In this document: positions 11,479-23,529 of the stretch, piece after piece | Position numbering within the stretch: the first letter of the stretch is position 1 | How the letters are laid out: each line of letters begins with the position of its first letter | From: Adiantum capillus-veneris | Lineage: Eukaryota > Streptophyta > Polypodiopsida > Polypodiales > Pteridaceae | Direction of reading: 5' to 3' | Assembly: GCA_014529385.2 (NCBI GenBank) | Contig: CM043967.1 | Location: 7,214,001-7,277,500, forward strand | DNA length: 63,500 nucleotides | The notes under the pieces: model-generated | Databases searched by the model: none | The model's input: only the letters and a program-made list of their open reading frames with translations | What the model was told of the DNA's origin: nothing | Translations under genes and position numbers: made by a program

Positions 11479-12717
11479 ACATGGATCGCGATCCATGTTC
11501 CCCAAATTCTAAAATTAGAGAAAATTGGTCAAGAGAACCCACAGTTGGGAAGGAACAAAATCCTATCACTGGTTATTCAAAATGCATCCCAACATGGATC
11601 GTGATCCAGTTCCCTTTTGCCAAAATCACTGTAAAAGTGGCTCACTAGCTGGACAATGCACAAAAAGTACCGGTGTTGCAAAATGATCACAAGAAGTGCT
11701 CTTAAGATCATCAAATCCTCTAGGATTTCTACTTTCAATTTGCAAATGGTCTTTTGGTCATTTTCACAGAAGAAAAAAAAAAGGTGGGATCCCAAAGAAA
11801 AATTCATGAGAGGTCAAATGCTAGGATGCCACAAAGACCCATAAAGAAAGGCTAAAGACATATTCATGACAAGTTTTCAAATTATTTCTAAAGTCAATTG
11901 GGAGACTTCACACTCTCCTTGGAGTCTATCAACAAGCAAATGTAACCTAAGGATGGTGGTAGAATCAAAACTAAGCAAAGGTTTACTTGCAAAATGGTGA
12001 AAATTGCAAGATTCAATTTGTCTTCTCAAAAGGATTCTATATCTGGTAGAATGTGCCAAGGAGCCAGGCAAAGCTATGAACTACATACCAAAATCATCAG
12101 AAGTCAAAACAATGATAGATCTCAGGCAAAACATGAGTCCAAAAATGGGTGCCAAAAACAAATATGGTCAAAACGGAAAAAACATGGCCATAAACTGGAA
12201 AAGGGGGCTAACTAAGGAAAAACATGTCCAAAGTTGACAATATTTCACCAGTGTACTAGGAAAACCTATAGGAACAAATGTGCACAAGAGCTGTATCAAA
12301 ATTTTGTCCAACATGGATCGCGATCTATGTACCTTTCTGCCCAATATAAGTAAAAACTATGCCATTTGATTTAGTATGTTCAAGAAATCCAAGCCATGGA
12401 GTTTCAAGCCATTTGAATCCCCAGATCCACTTCAAAATGCCAAAAACCTCTAAGTCTGCAAAAGGTTTCCAAAATTTAACCCAAGTGTCAAACCAATGAT
12501 CCAAATCCCAAAATTTTTGGACCAAGGCATAATCTAGATGAACCCTACCAGATGGTATGATCATATTTTCAAAATGTTGCACCAACATGGATCGTGATCC
12601 ATGTACCTTCAACCCTAAATCCAAAGAAAATTGCTCAGTAGCATCCCCATATGCCCAAGAATAACTTCCCAAAGTTAGAATTTCAAAATGCATCCCAACA
12701 TGGATCGCGATCCATGT
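11479..12717. repeat. palindromic motif cluster, five copies
   Basis: Copies of the ACATGGATCGCGATCCATGT palindrome lie at 11479-11498 (perfect), 11592-11610 (one base lost), 12311-12330 and 12585-12604 (one mismatch each) and 12698-12717 (perfect). Two are preceded by AAAATGCATCCCA, so a longer unit has been copied. The stretch 11387-12899 otherwise holds no gene I can support. A small duplication of the TTACATTACAATCTTGTGCCT type lies near 12748-12790. Confidence 0.88.
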
Positions 12718-12904
12718 TCCTTTTTTCCAAAACTCATCTTTTACATTACAATCTTGTGCCTACAATCTTTTACATTACAATCTTGTGCCTATGTTAATCA
12801 TAGATGCACTGGTGAAATTTGGTCAAATTTGGAGTAGTTTTGAAGTTATGCTCATTTTTCATTCTATGGTCGAGTTTACACTTTCTGACAGTTCTGATCA
12901 TTGG

Positions 12905-13847
12905 CTAAAACCTATGTTCAATGCTAGAATTGACAACAGGATGCCTTGAAGGAAAGCACAAAGGGAGTGGAACGCGGCACCCTATGAGATAACCGATATC
13001 TCCTTGAATGAGAAAGATCACCTCACTGAACAGATACTTGAAGCCATTCCGGCTAACATCTTCATCAGAAGGTTTTAGGCAGCAGACAAAGAAATAGTCA
13101 AGTCCACAATCTTTCCACAGGAAATGTGGACTTTGCACCAAAAGCCAGAAGTGCAAGCAGGGGGTAGGTGCCTACATCTAGACAACTTCTTACGGTTGCC
13201 TCCTTGGGGTACGGACTTCAGACGAGCTCATAAGTTCAATTCAGTACAATGGGGAAGCAACTCTGACGGACAAGGATGGGGTAGTCGTCAAGGTAAAGAT
13301 CACATCAGAAATTATCAATGAAGCCCTCCACCTACCGCAAGAGACGCACAATCTCTTGCAAAAGACAAAGGCAATAGACAATGATAAAGCCTTTTTGAAG
13401 AAACGAGGCCACAAGTTGACGTATCAAGACCTGATATACTCAAAAATTGAACTGCCATTGTGCCTTATATCACAACATTTCAAGGTGCAAAAGCCACCTA
13501 GATATACCGAACCTTTGTTGCACATGGCCGTGGTACTGGCAATGGGCTTGGCTGAAGGGAAAGTGGTCAGTTGCGACTTTGGCAACTATCTTCTTGACAC
13601 TATTGTGGAAGCAAACCTAAAAGGGAGTCAAAGAAGTAAAGCTTACATGAAGGAGGGACCAATGCTCACACGTATAGCCTATCAGGCACTTGGGATGATC
13701 GAGGATCTACCACCTGCAGAAGCGCAGATAGATCTGATCCACATATCTAAAAGAGCTGTAAGACCAGTGGTAGGACCTTCTACAAGGCCAAAACCAGAAG
13801 TCAAACAGATGAAGCAAAGCGCATCGTTAAAGGATTCTAACAGCTAG
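12905..13847 (+). pseudogene. retroelement ORF1-like gene, first tandem unit
   Basis: Coding-like sequence starts near 12915 (AAPYEITDISLNEKDHL), is cut by a TAG near 13077 and shifts frame near 13200. It then continues as a long open frame through SIQYNGEATLTDKDG (near 13236), EIINEALHLP and RGHKLTYQDLIYSKIELPLC to about 13847. The layout, a globular helical N-terminal domain with an 'IINEALxLP' element, resembles ORF1-type or 'plant transposon protein' domains found beside Athila/Tat-like elements. That family link is my inference. A coiled-coil region follows downstream. Confidence 0.5.
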
Positions 13848-13856
13848 AAGACCAAG

Positions 13857-15810
13857 TCAGATGCTCAGATTAGCCAGGAAGAAGGGTCCCACCCAAGAGA
13901 CACTCCTTTGGAGTACCAGTCTCCGAAGGAGGAGCAGGACAACCCATACACACTTGGATATACACGCTTGCGAAAGAAAGATGTGCATGTGGCAGAGGCT
14001 ATTCCCATTACACATGCCAGGAGAACAATGGAAGAAGCTCAAGCATTGAGGGAAAGGCTCCACCAACAAAATCAAGATAAAAAACAAACCAAGGGAACAA
14101 AAGCGGATGATGAGAAAGAAGAGGATGGAGCCAAAAATATTACACTTCTACGCAGGCAAACAATGGCTTTAGAAAGGATCAAGCAATAGAAGAGGCAGGA
14201 AGCTGAAGAAAAATGGGAGATTGCCAGTGCCATGCGGTAGCGCATTCACAATGAACTCAAGCGAAAGATGGAGCAAAGGCAAAAAGAAGAATCAAAGAAG
14301 CCACGCGTCAATGATCTGAATCATGTGACGAATCTAATCGAACAAAAAAGAGGAATCACTCGCAAGGAGAGGAACATCTCGATACATAGGGCCAGCAAGG
14401 TCAAGACCTTGGTTCTCCCAAGGACGCTGAGGCACTTCCAGAGACTTTGGAAAAAGAGAAAGGAAAAATTGCAGGCTTTCTAGAACCAGGAGTAGAGGAA
14501 AAGCAGATGGAACACAAAACAAATCAAGAAATGGAGTCCGCACAAACAAAGCCCGCCACAACCTCTGCTGCTCTAGAAGATTCGAAACAAAGAGAAAAGC
14601 AAGCTGAGGCGGCTCAACAATCAGATCAGGGCCAAAAAGGCCAGCATAGGCCAAGATCACCACGCTCACAAGCAGCCATGGAGGAAGGAGCTGAGATAAT
14701 TAAATTCTTTGACATTGACACTCACTTAGAGAAGATCAAGCTACAATTTCAGTGTCAAAGGGCTCTTTTAATCTTCAAGAGCTGGAGTTAGAAGATACCA
14801 AGAAAGAAGCATCTAAAACGGCAGCAGAGTCCTTGCAGAGCTAAAGCAACAAATAGAAGCACTAGAGAAGGCACAACTCCAGGCACAATCGGAGTTGCAA
14901 AGAGAACAGGAGAATGCAGCCTACTATTACAAGGAAGTGCAACAATTTAACGAGGCGAACTCCGCATTGCAAGTCGAGCAACAACATCTCGAGGAGGAGC
15001 TAACCAAAGAAAAGAGAACAAAATGAGAAGCTACAAGTCTCCTATGTGGTGGTTAGTAGACCTTTGACTCAGCTCCTGGCCATACAAGAGACCCCCTCCT
15101 CCTCAACGATGACTGCAAGGTCTACCTCCTTGAGTCAAGAAATCAGAAAGTTGAAAGAAGCCCTGAATCAAGAGAAATATGACAAACAGATCATGACAGC
15201 AGGTCATAGGGCCCTACAACAGGCCAAGGATGAGGAAATCAAAGAATTAAAAAGGCAATTGGCTAAGGCAAGAGGGGATTTAGCAACTCTAAGAGCAGAA
15301 CATACAAAATATCAGCAGGCCACAGGGGAATTTGAGCAAGGAGGAGGATTCGAACAATGCACGTTTGAAGCTCATCAAACAGAGATGCCCACTACTAGCA
15401 CGGGAAAAGGAACGCAGGAATCTATAGATCCAGCCACGACAACCACTTCAGAGTCGAAAAGCAATGAAATTCAGCACTGGATCTCAGAAGTAAAGGACCC
15501 TTCACACAAAGCTTCTATGCAATATGAACTGAAGGTGCTGGAATCGGTTGCACTCCTCATGATCACTCAAGGTGAGGTAGTAAAGAATCACGGGCACGAG
15601 ATGATCGCACTGCCATTGATGCAACAAGAAGTTAAATTATGGCAGCAAAAGATGCTTCCCGAACTTGTACCAAATAGCAGAGGGGACTACAGGGAGGTTC
15701 CTGTTACGGCCCTTCAGATTCAGAAAATCATAGACAATCAACCCCTCTGGCAGAAAAAATGGTTTGATCAACGAGCAACCGATGAAACCTATTATAGGAA
15801 CGCTCCCTAG
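13857..15810 (+). pseudogene. coiled-coil protein region, first tandem unit
   Basis: A series of +-strand frames (13908-14189, 14268-14483, 14447-14791 and 15046-15810) encodes Glu/Lys/Gln-rich helices with heptad-like spacing, for example SLSQEIRKLKEALNQEKYD and DEEIKELKRQLAKARGDL. The longest, 254 codons, ends in a globular segment (ASMQYELKVLESVALL to QPLWQKKWFDQ). Stops such as the TAG near 14482 break an originally longer chain. The C-terminal segment has a diverged counterpart at 19.3-19.55 kb. I cannot assign a function. The position before a polypurine tract suggests a 3' accessory ORF of an LTR element. Confidence 0.55.
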
Positions 15811-16469
15811 CATCTTAGGATTGACCCACCCCACTTACTATCCCATCACCAGATGACGATCTTGGGATAGTTTTTATATTTGGCAAAACAAAAGACCGGC
15901 AATGCTAAACTACCCGGTAATCACAAAACCTCTCAATAACAACCCACCATCCGAGCAGTACATGGTTCAAACTCTAAAAAGTGTAATCAACATGATGAAG
16001 GAGATCCTAGATCTCGCCTATCACATGCTTGTAAAGATTACCAAAATGCTCATCACATGCATTACAGCTTTCAGTGATATCGAAGCTGCAAAGCATCCCT
16101 AGCAAGTTTTTGTCGAAGGTACGCAGGGCATTTGCTGGAATATGGAGACAGAAATCCTAAGCAGGAATGTCATCATGGGATGATATGCAAGAGTCATGTT
16201 TTTGCCCTCTCATTACATGCAGACCTTTGAAGAGGCTTTCTTGACAGGCTTCTTTGAAGTGGACTGTTCCATATTCAATCCAATGACAAAAGATCTGCCA
16301 ACCCACCACATCGCCTACCACAGTACCCTCAGTAATAATCCCTTCAGAGAGCTGGCCACCAAAGTAGAGATTGAAGCAAGAGCTCAGAAATTCAAAAATC
16401 TCACTGCAACGCTCAAAAGAAGGCAGTAGACTCGCTCAGAGACAGCTTGCACGAGAACGTACAATGAAT
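15811..16469 (+). pseudogene. C-terminal globular part, first tandem unit
   Basis: Frames at 15902-16102 and 16196-16429 encode NYPVITKPLNNNPPSEQYMV and a helical stretch, then MFLPSHYMQTFEEAFLTGFF and a basic end. The same order with related residues (EEYMV, then MFLPSHNMLAFEEEFYTGFF) occurs at 19.65-20.18 kb, so both units had this domain. I recognise no known domain. A polypurine tract follows within 45 bp. Confidence 0.55.
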
Positions 16470-16482
16470 AGGAAGGGGGGAA
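16470..16482 (+). other. polypurine tract
   Basis: AGGAAGGGGGGAA lies directly before TGTTTGG, the start of the LTR at 16483. It marks the 3' end of the internal region of the first tandem unit. Confidence 0.8.
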
Positions 16483-17307
16483 TGTTTGGTGGATACATGC
16501 ATACATAGGCGTATGCACATCAAACCCTCTAAACACTCTATTTTTCTAAGAAATCCATGTATTTGAGCCTAGGATGAGTTGTAACCGTGATATAATTAGA
16601 CAATACCCTCTAAGTCTATACGCTTGTAAGAGGCCAGATGGCCATGGGAAATCCCCCTTAACTTTTAAAGTCAAAACCCTTAGTTTTGAGAAGAGAATTA
16701 TCATTAGCTTGAAGAATAAAAAACGTGCACTGTGGAGACCTCTTACTGCTACAAATTATAATCTTCTTTTCTCTTAAACTGATAATCAGAATTCGTTTCC
16801 AAATAGCACATTGCGTTCCTTGTCTCTTGCTATACAATCTAAGTGTGATCATTTTCAATTCTAATGTGGTTCGTGATGCATTGTTTGTGAGCTAAATGCA
16901 TTGATTTGGAGGTAAAAATGCTTGTTTTTTGATGTTTTGACTATGTATAAGTGTTTCTATGCTTAAGGAGGACCTTTCCGAGTACTTCTGTTTCAGTTTT
17001 TTGCACATTTTTTGTGATGGATCATGATTTATGTACCTTTCCAGATGGTGACAGAACTCAATAGGATTGAGCCCTTAAGTGTTGTGATACCTCTCCTTAA
17101 GTTTCGTTGCATTCCGGATTCCTTTGGATGCCGAAAATGCGTGATGACCTAGAGTGATGAGATTGGACGCATATTGATTTTCTAACTAGGAAGTGGTTGA
17201 TTTTATTTTGCCATAGAACGAGTAGCCCCCTGAGTTCACTTTGGTGAGATTGACACTCTCATTAAGTCTCTGTGCCCCATCCCGAGTCGCTTCCTTGCAT
17301 ATTGACA
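16483..17307 (+). repeat. LTR shared by two tandem units
   Basis: This segment begins TGTTTGG after a polypurine tract and ends TTGACA before a primer-site-like sequence. Its last part (GATTGACACTCTC, TTAAGTCTCTGTGC, then ATTGACA) aligns with the end of the LTR at 20232-21151 (GATTGACAACCTC, TAGTCTCTATGC, then ATTGACA). It thus serves as 3' LTR of the 12.9-16.5 kb unit and 5' LTR of the 17.3-20.2 kb unit. A decayed copy of the palindrome (GGATCATGATTTATGTACC) lies near 17019. Confidence 0.65.
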
Positions 17308-17312
17308 TTATG

Positions 17313-17327
17313 TTGGTACAAAAGAGC
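17313..17327 (+). other. degenerate tRNA-Met primer-binding site
   Basis: TTGGTACAAAAGAGC follows the LTR end by a few bases and resembles the plant Met primer site TTGGTATCAGAGC with small changes. It supports a 5' LTR at 16483-17307. Confidence 0.5.
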
Positions 17328-18049
17328 TATGCTACAGACATCGTTCGCGGTGACCCGCTAACAATAGTGTCAGCACAACCTTCTTCTCGAGCCATAAGAT
17401 CTACCAAGAGAACATACAAGTCTGATGAAGAGTTTGCTAGGAGCTCGCCAGAACAACATAGTAGTAAAAGCTCAGATAATGAGGAAACAAGAGAACGCAA
17501 GAAAGAGATGAAAAGAAAAGCCGTGGCAGCACATCAGGAGGAGCCACAACGGAAACATGCCAGATTTGAAAGATAAAAGCACTCCTACAAACTCAGCCTC
17601 CAAGCACAAGGCAAGGATCCGGCAAAGTGGTACCAATTGAATTGAAAGGGCTAAGAACAAAGCAGCATACCAAGAAACAGATAGAAGATCCCACAGAGTT
17701 ACTGGAAAAAATGTATCAGGAAGTAGAAGCTTTGAAGCTGAAAGAAGCCCAAGAAGCGGAATGGAAAGCTAAAGAGGCCACGGAGAAACAAAATCAAGCA
17801 GAGGAAGCAACTGCACAAGGAGAAGCACAGCATGATCAAGGTAATATATCTCCCCGACCTTCTTCACCTGCTTCAGGACAGCATGATCACCCCATGCCAA
17901 GCCCACCACCTCACCAATGGATAAAGCCACGGAACTTGAACCCACCAAAAGAGACAGAGCATGAACAAGGAGAAGCAACCAAATCTGCACAACAGGCAGC
18001 TACTACAAAAGAGCAACACAAAGAGCAAGAGCAAGAGCCAGAGCTAGAG

Positions 18050-18110
<61 letters not shown>

Positions 18111-18190
18111 TAGAGCCAGAGCTAGAGCCAGAAAGGGCAGTGAGTCCTGCACCAGAGGACACCACAAAGTTTGAGCAAACAAGAGAATAG
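17328..18190 (+). pseudogene. charged coiled-coil ORF with Glu-Pro repeat, second unit
   Basis: An open frame to 17576 (basic, Ser-rich) is followed by a 187-codon frame (17627-18190). The latter holds a Lys/Glu helix, a Pro/His-rich stretch and an (Glu-Pro)n block encoded by a GAGCCA repeat at about 18027-18131. It ends at TAG 18188, after which related coding composition continues, so the stop is probably secondary. It has no catalytic domain. By position it corresponds to the coiled-coil region at 13.9-15 kb. Confidence 0.5.
18027..18131 (+). repeat. GAGCCA hexanucleotide repeat (Glu-Pro)n
   Basis: GAG CCA codons alternate with occasional GAG CTA and GAG CAA. The repeat is in frame with the surrounding ORF, giving a run of about 18 Glu-x pairs. 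Such in-frame growth leaves the reading frame intact. Confidence 0.95.
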
Positions 18191-20218
18191 GAGTCTGAGG
18201 AAACAACTTCTACCTCTACACAGCAGGAAAAGATTGAGGTATCCATGAAGCCTCAGGATGACACAAGAGAAGTAGACCAGCCACCCACAGCCTCAAGGGC
18301 AAGAACAACCAACCGCCGTGACTCAGCCAAAAGAGACACAAGAGACTGCAGAAACATCAAGGTAGCTACCACAAAATGAAGATTGACAATCAAACTATGA
18401 AGTAATCTTGCAAGTCAACGAGTATGCCAAGCAAATGCAAGACATGACAGAAAGACTCTGAACAACCACACTTAGCCGTAACACAAAGGCCATAGAATTA
18501 GAGATGGTGATTGACGCACTCCAAGGGGAGTTAGACAACATATTAAATATCATCACCGATCTACAAAGGCAAGTACAAGAATTGAGAGCTGAAGCGGAAC
18601 AACGTCAGCTAGCAAGGGATAAACAGTAGAAAGAGATGGAGGAGCTCGGTGATTTACACACGAAGTTGTCAAATGCTTGCAAAGCAAAAGATGAACAGGT
18701 GACGAAAGTTACCAACAAACTTCTAACTATAACCCTATCAGTTTAGAAGATGCAAGTACAATTAATTGTAGCGAATGCCTCCCTGCAATACTCACAGCAA
18801 AGAATAAATGATCAGGCTCACCAACGGGTAAAGCCACGGAACCTGAACCCACCAAAAGAGACAGAGCATGTGGGATCAGAGCATGAATCCCACAGTGGCC
18901 TTGATCAAAGGAACATACAAGGTCTACAAAGCATTAGAGAAAAAGAACAAAGACCTCGAGCTAGAGCTAAATCTAGAGCAGTCACAAAGCAGAGACCTGG
19001 CTTTAATGCGGGTGCAAAGAGAAGATGAGCTGCTAAAAGAAATAACTGAGCTTAAAAGAGTCAACCAGCTATTGAGAGATGGACGGACAAAAACACAAGA
19101 AGAGACGGGAACTTCAGAGCACCCATAGATAGATATCCCCTCAGTTTCTTTCACTGAGATGGAGACACAACCAGCAGAAGAGCTAGGTGGCGAGGAGGAA
19201 TTTCAAGTACAAATAACAGAAACGGATACAGTGCCAATGGTCCAGCTGTCAAAGGTTGAGGAAGATGCACTAAAAGAAAAGAAGGTAGATGAGCAGTGGA
19301 AGGTAGCGATGGATTGGGAGTTGAGAGTTATTCACTCTGTCAACGTTACACAACTCACTCCCAATCAAATCAATGTGCAATGGCACCAGCAATCTCTACC
19401 CTACCCTTTGATAAAGGTGGAGTTGCTCCAAGTCAAAGAGAGGCTGTACAAAGACATGCAAGTAGAAGGCGTAGATCAAGACCACCCAAAGTGGAGGCTG
19501 AGGTTGAACAAGAATCTAAGGAATTTGATTCTGTTCACAAGAGCACCTGTGGCCCTATAAAAGGATCCTACTTTCTATCCTGTACCAAGAGTAAGGACCT
19601 AGCAAGCACATGAGGCATTAACAAAGAAGGGTCCAACATGGCTGAACTACCCAAGATTGCCATCTCCAAAAAAAGGACCACCGAATGAAGAATACATGGT
19701 GAAAACCTTTACAAGCACCATGTCATTCTTTAAAAGTCTTCCAGATCTATCATACGTGATGCTATATAAAATCTATTGAATGCTGCTCACCTGCATCAAA
19801 GATTTCCATGAGCTAGAGTAAGCAGGGGCCCCTTGAATGTCATTTCTCGAGGGTAATAAAGGTTTATGCTACGATCTCAGTGGCCAACCTTCCGAAGAAG
19901 TCCTCTATGGCTTCTACGCCCGGTGCATGTTCTTACCATCACATAATATGCTGGCATTTGAAGAAGAATTCTACACAGGGTTCTTCACTTGGCGAACGAA
20001 GATATTTGGGCCAATGATCAGCAAACTCACTTCGAGATTTGTAGGCTACTCAGTTGTGGAGCTTAAAAATAGAGTCACAATGCAGTTTTTACAGGTGCCA
20101 GATAAAGAGAGAAAGATTAGATATGAAAAGGCCCTAAATGCACTTAAAGACCGCCTCGCCAACCGTCAACCTGAAGACTAATTCAACCCATAAAGCTGTG
20201 TCAAGGGACGACGTAGGC
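18191..20218 (+). pseudogene. coiled-coil and C-terminal domain, second unit
   Basis: Broken frames continue through coiled-coil sequence (LEMVIDALQGELDNILN near 18499; KNKDLELELNLEQSQSRDL near 18941). Then comes a 133-codon frame (19159-19560) with VAMDWELRVIHSV, which matches ASMQYELKVLESV of the first unit. Frames to 20181 give EEYMV and MFLPSHNMLAFEEEFYTGFF, again as in the first unit. Stops near 18371, 18628, 19126 and 19783 show decay. The two units are diverged copies of one retroelement ORF. Confidence 0.6.
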
Positions 20219-20231
20219 GAGGAGGGGGGAA
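20219..20231 (+). other. polypurine tract
   Basis: GAGGAGGGGGGAA stands immediately before TGTTAGC, the LTR start at 20232, and closes the second tandem unit. Confidence 0.8.
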
Positions 20232-21151
20232 TGTTAGCAACAAGCTAACTTGGATACCATTTTTCGTAGCTCCCATAAAAAAAACCTTATTATTTTTTAT
20301 AAATCGAGAATATTGTAACTCCTTTTTTTTGGGTAAACCTTGTAATTGATGAGCCGGTGCTACAAGCTTCCAGATTGTATCAACCTATCATTACCTATCT
20401 TTAGTAGAGCTCCCAGATTATCAGTTTTGACAACCAGAAATCTTGGCTAAAGTATACAAGCCAATTTTTGTAAGTTGTTATTAAGTTTTTGAATAATGAA
20501 ATACACAGCGTGAGCTAACGACGCTCACTTCTCTCCTTCTAGTGTTTCCTATTCCCTCCTCGGTTGTCACATTATTAAGTTAACGATGCTCACTTCTCTC
20601 CTTCTCGTGCTTCCTATTCCCTCCTCGGTTGTCACATTGTAGTTGCCTTTGTTGCATTGCAACCGCAAGCAAGAGCTCTACGCATTGATGTAAACACTTC
20701 ATGGTATTTTGTAGCTTTTGGCGTCGCCGATGTGTAGCCTAATTTCATCATAAGTAGGAATTTACACTTCAAAATAAAAACTAAGCATAGGTGGGGTATT
20801 GGGGCATCATTGTTAGGCATTTAGGTGCATTCTGGGTCGAAAACGACTAGGTCAAAAATCCAATGCTGTTAATAATCGTGATTTTGGCACTTGACCTAAA
20901 GTGGGATTTGAGACCATAAGCATGTGTGCTTAGGTCTTATAAACATGTCCTAGAAGTTTCATTACGTTTGGATGTCATTTGATGCTATAACGGATGTGAT
21001 TTGTTTGCCGATGAGCGATTGGCTTTTGGTGATTTCAGTCACTTGAGTGTAGCTTGAGTTAGATGCGAGTTGTTTGTTGTTTTTTGATAGATTGACAACC
21101 TCTCGTAGTCTCTATGCACTAATCGATTTAGCTTCGTCCCATGGATTGACA
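20232..21151 (+). repeat. 3' LTR of second tandem unit
   Basis: It starts TGTTAGC after a polypurine tract and ends TTGACA at 21151. The distal part aligns with the distal part of the LTR at 16483-17307. It contains a tandem duplication of about 65 bp (TCACTTCTCTCCTTCT unit, about 20515-20645). The LTRs have diverged considerably, pointing to an old insertion. Confidence 0.6.
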
Positions 21152-22986
21152 ATTTAATCGTGGTTCTTGCTAAATCTGCAATAAGATAGGATAGTGAGGT
21201 TAGACACACATTGGTCCAAAGTCAGTCTACGCAGGGAAGTGCTCTATGCCAAGCTATGGGTGCTAGCAGGTGTAGGACAAAGGGCCAAGGAAAATGTGGA
21301 GGACGTGGGTAGACAAATGCGGTTTTTTTTGTCAAAAAAGGCCTTACAAATGGTCCAGTTGGGGTGACAAGTCAAGGTGTCCTAGATGTTGATTTGGTGA
21401 TCTAGAATATGGTCTTTGAGATGCTTTGCAAGTTGGTCCAAACGGCTCCTCAAACGGAGTCCAGATGTGAAAGTTAGGATTGTCCAAAGATGGAATGCTT
21501 TGCAGATCCCCGTCGGGCAGGGTAGGTACAGACAGGTGTCCAAGACTGGGATCAGTGGATACATGTGTAAGGCTCAAGTTGTGAAGCATGCCGGTCTTTT
21601 TGGATTGTCAATCGGGCTTCGAATAGGCAAGTTATGGCCTGTGGAATATTTGTCGGGGATCATGTGTGTGCCAACTTGATCGCCTCAATAGGCGTACCAG
21701 AAAGAGGTTTTTTTGAGCTCACCAAGGCTTTTAAAATTTTTTATGTAACACAGGGGATTGGCTGAATTTGCGGCTTAATGTTTGGAGACATAAGTGCTGA
21801 GGTACGCCTAGTTTCAAGTTGGAAGATAGTCGCGATGGAGGCGAGTCGAATTGTTTTTTCAGATTTGATGGTTCGTCACTCGAGGTCATGTCTGAATGCA
21901 GTGGAGTTTGAGGGGTGTGGTGATAGCAGGGCGGAACTCCAATTTAGAATGGCCCAACAAGTTGACAAAAAGTGTGTGTACGTGTGAGCACCGACGGCAT
22001 GCACAATGCGTGCTTGGGAGCTTTTTTTGAAAGTTCAAAAGTTGAATGGTTAATGTCTTTTGGGGATAAAAAGGAAAGGCAAGGATAAGCTTAAATGCTA
22101 AGAAGAAAAGAAAGGGGAAAAGAATAAGTGGAAGCCCAAAAAGGGCACTGGCCGGAAAGCCTTTAGTTTGGGGAAAGGTTGAATTGAACAAAAAAGAAGA
22201 AGAAAAGGAAGGGTGCAACAACGGTGCCGTCGTTGCCCCTTGGTATTAAAAAAGAAACGGAAAGTATGTATGGAAGGGAAAAGACTTTAGGGTAGGGGAG
22301 GTTCTTTTTGCTTCTTATGCTCAAGGGATTTTGGCTCATTGAGGAGAGAAAAAAGTTGGAGGAGAGGAAGCTCTTGCGCGTGTGTGGTGGCAAGGAAGCA
22401 AAGAAAAAGCTCCACCATCAGGACAGTGTCAACGAAGGCTGTCGAGATCAGTTTTTTTTTCTCTAGTGCTCGTCGAGGTTGTGCTGACGGAGCCGGTTGT
22501 ATTAGATGGTCTTGAGTAAAGTGGAGGAACATTGCCCACTTCATGGTGTCGATTCTCCCTTTCCCCATGCTCTCATCTTACGCTCTTGTGCAATTTGCGG
22601 TGTCGCGTACGAGTGTCTGTGCACCTAGAGCCATCGGTGTGTGAATTTACACACACACACACACACACAGAGTGAAAGAGGTGTCGTATCTGATGAAGGG
22701 AAATGATTGAACATTGTGGAACGGGAGTGCTCGATTGTGGTACTGCCAAGGGCATGTGTTATTAGGTGATGTCCAGGTGGAGCTCTGCTAGCAACAAGTA
22801 GTGCGTGATTTGAAGGTGTGTTTGAGAGGATAGGGGTGTTGTGAGTGCCCTGAGCTATAGGGAGGCCTTTGTTTGTGTGCTGGGCGTGTTCCCCATTTCC
22901 TCTCTCCATCTTCTGGTGCCCCCACTGAGGAGCGGTCTGATGCTCCTAGTTGATGTCGAAGCGATGATTTTGATGATGCCAAAGGT
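21152..22986. other. no gene recognised; possible leader of the following gag
   Basis: The stretch has no ORF with family signatures. It holds purine-rich sequence at 22040-22220 and an (AC)n run at 22649-22669. Because a Ty3 gag remnant follows on +, it is probably LTR or leader of that element, but I found no boundary. Confidence 0.35.
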
Positions 22987-23483
22987 GCGGCCTTTGAAGA
23001 GCAGGTGTTGCTGATGATGGCTTGGGCGGGATTTCCCATTTTCACTGGGGTCAAAGATGTGGAAACCTATCTCCAAGACCATGGATTTTTCGTGTTGGAA
23101 AGTGGTTTATCAAGAGAAGACGGTGCGGTATAGGTGTTCCTGCTCCTAGTTCGTGGTAAAGTGAGGCTATGGTTCGATGACCTACACAATGAAGAAAAGA
23201 CAGATTGTGAAGCCCTAGAGGCAGCTTTTTGAAGCAGATTTGTAGTGGATACGCAGCTGGATGAAGTAAAGAGGAAGCTGGACGGTTTGAAGCAAAGCTT
23301 GGAGTGTGATTTTCAAGGGTTCGAGTGGGAGTTCGAAGCCCTTTGGGGGAAATTGATCAAGGTAACTGCTCCAAAAAATGTCAGTTTTTAAAAGTTGAGT
23401 AAATTTATGGATTGCCTGCATGAGGAAGTGCGTGACAAGGTGGAGATAGATGGCTCGGTGTATGTTTGGTGTGCAATTTTTTA
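22987..23483 (+). pseudogene. Ty3 gag remnant
   Basis: One + frame reads FPIFTGVKDVETYLQDHGF, then VRLWFDDLHNEE and LEAAF with a downstream SRFV. This is the W-F-x(n)-F-x(n)-F pattern of the retrotransposon gag capsid domain. Stops at about 23132 (TAG), 23230 (TGA), 23388 (TAA) and 23481 (TAG) break it. No pol follows because an opposite-strand copia fragment begins at about 23.5 kb. Confidence 0.75.
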
Positions 23484-23529
23484 GTGCAATAAGCTTGTAT
23501 GTGGTTGAACATAAATATTCAACTAGGGG

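Noticed and set aside
18003-18246. Minus-strand Ser-Gly and Ala-Leu ORFs
   Set aside because: They are shadows of the plus-strand GAGCCA (Glu-Pro) repeat.
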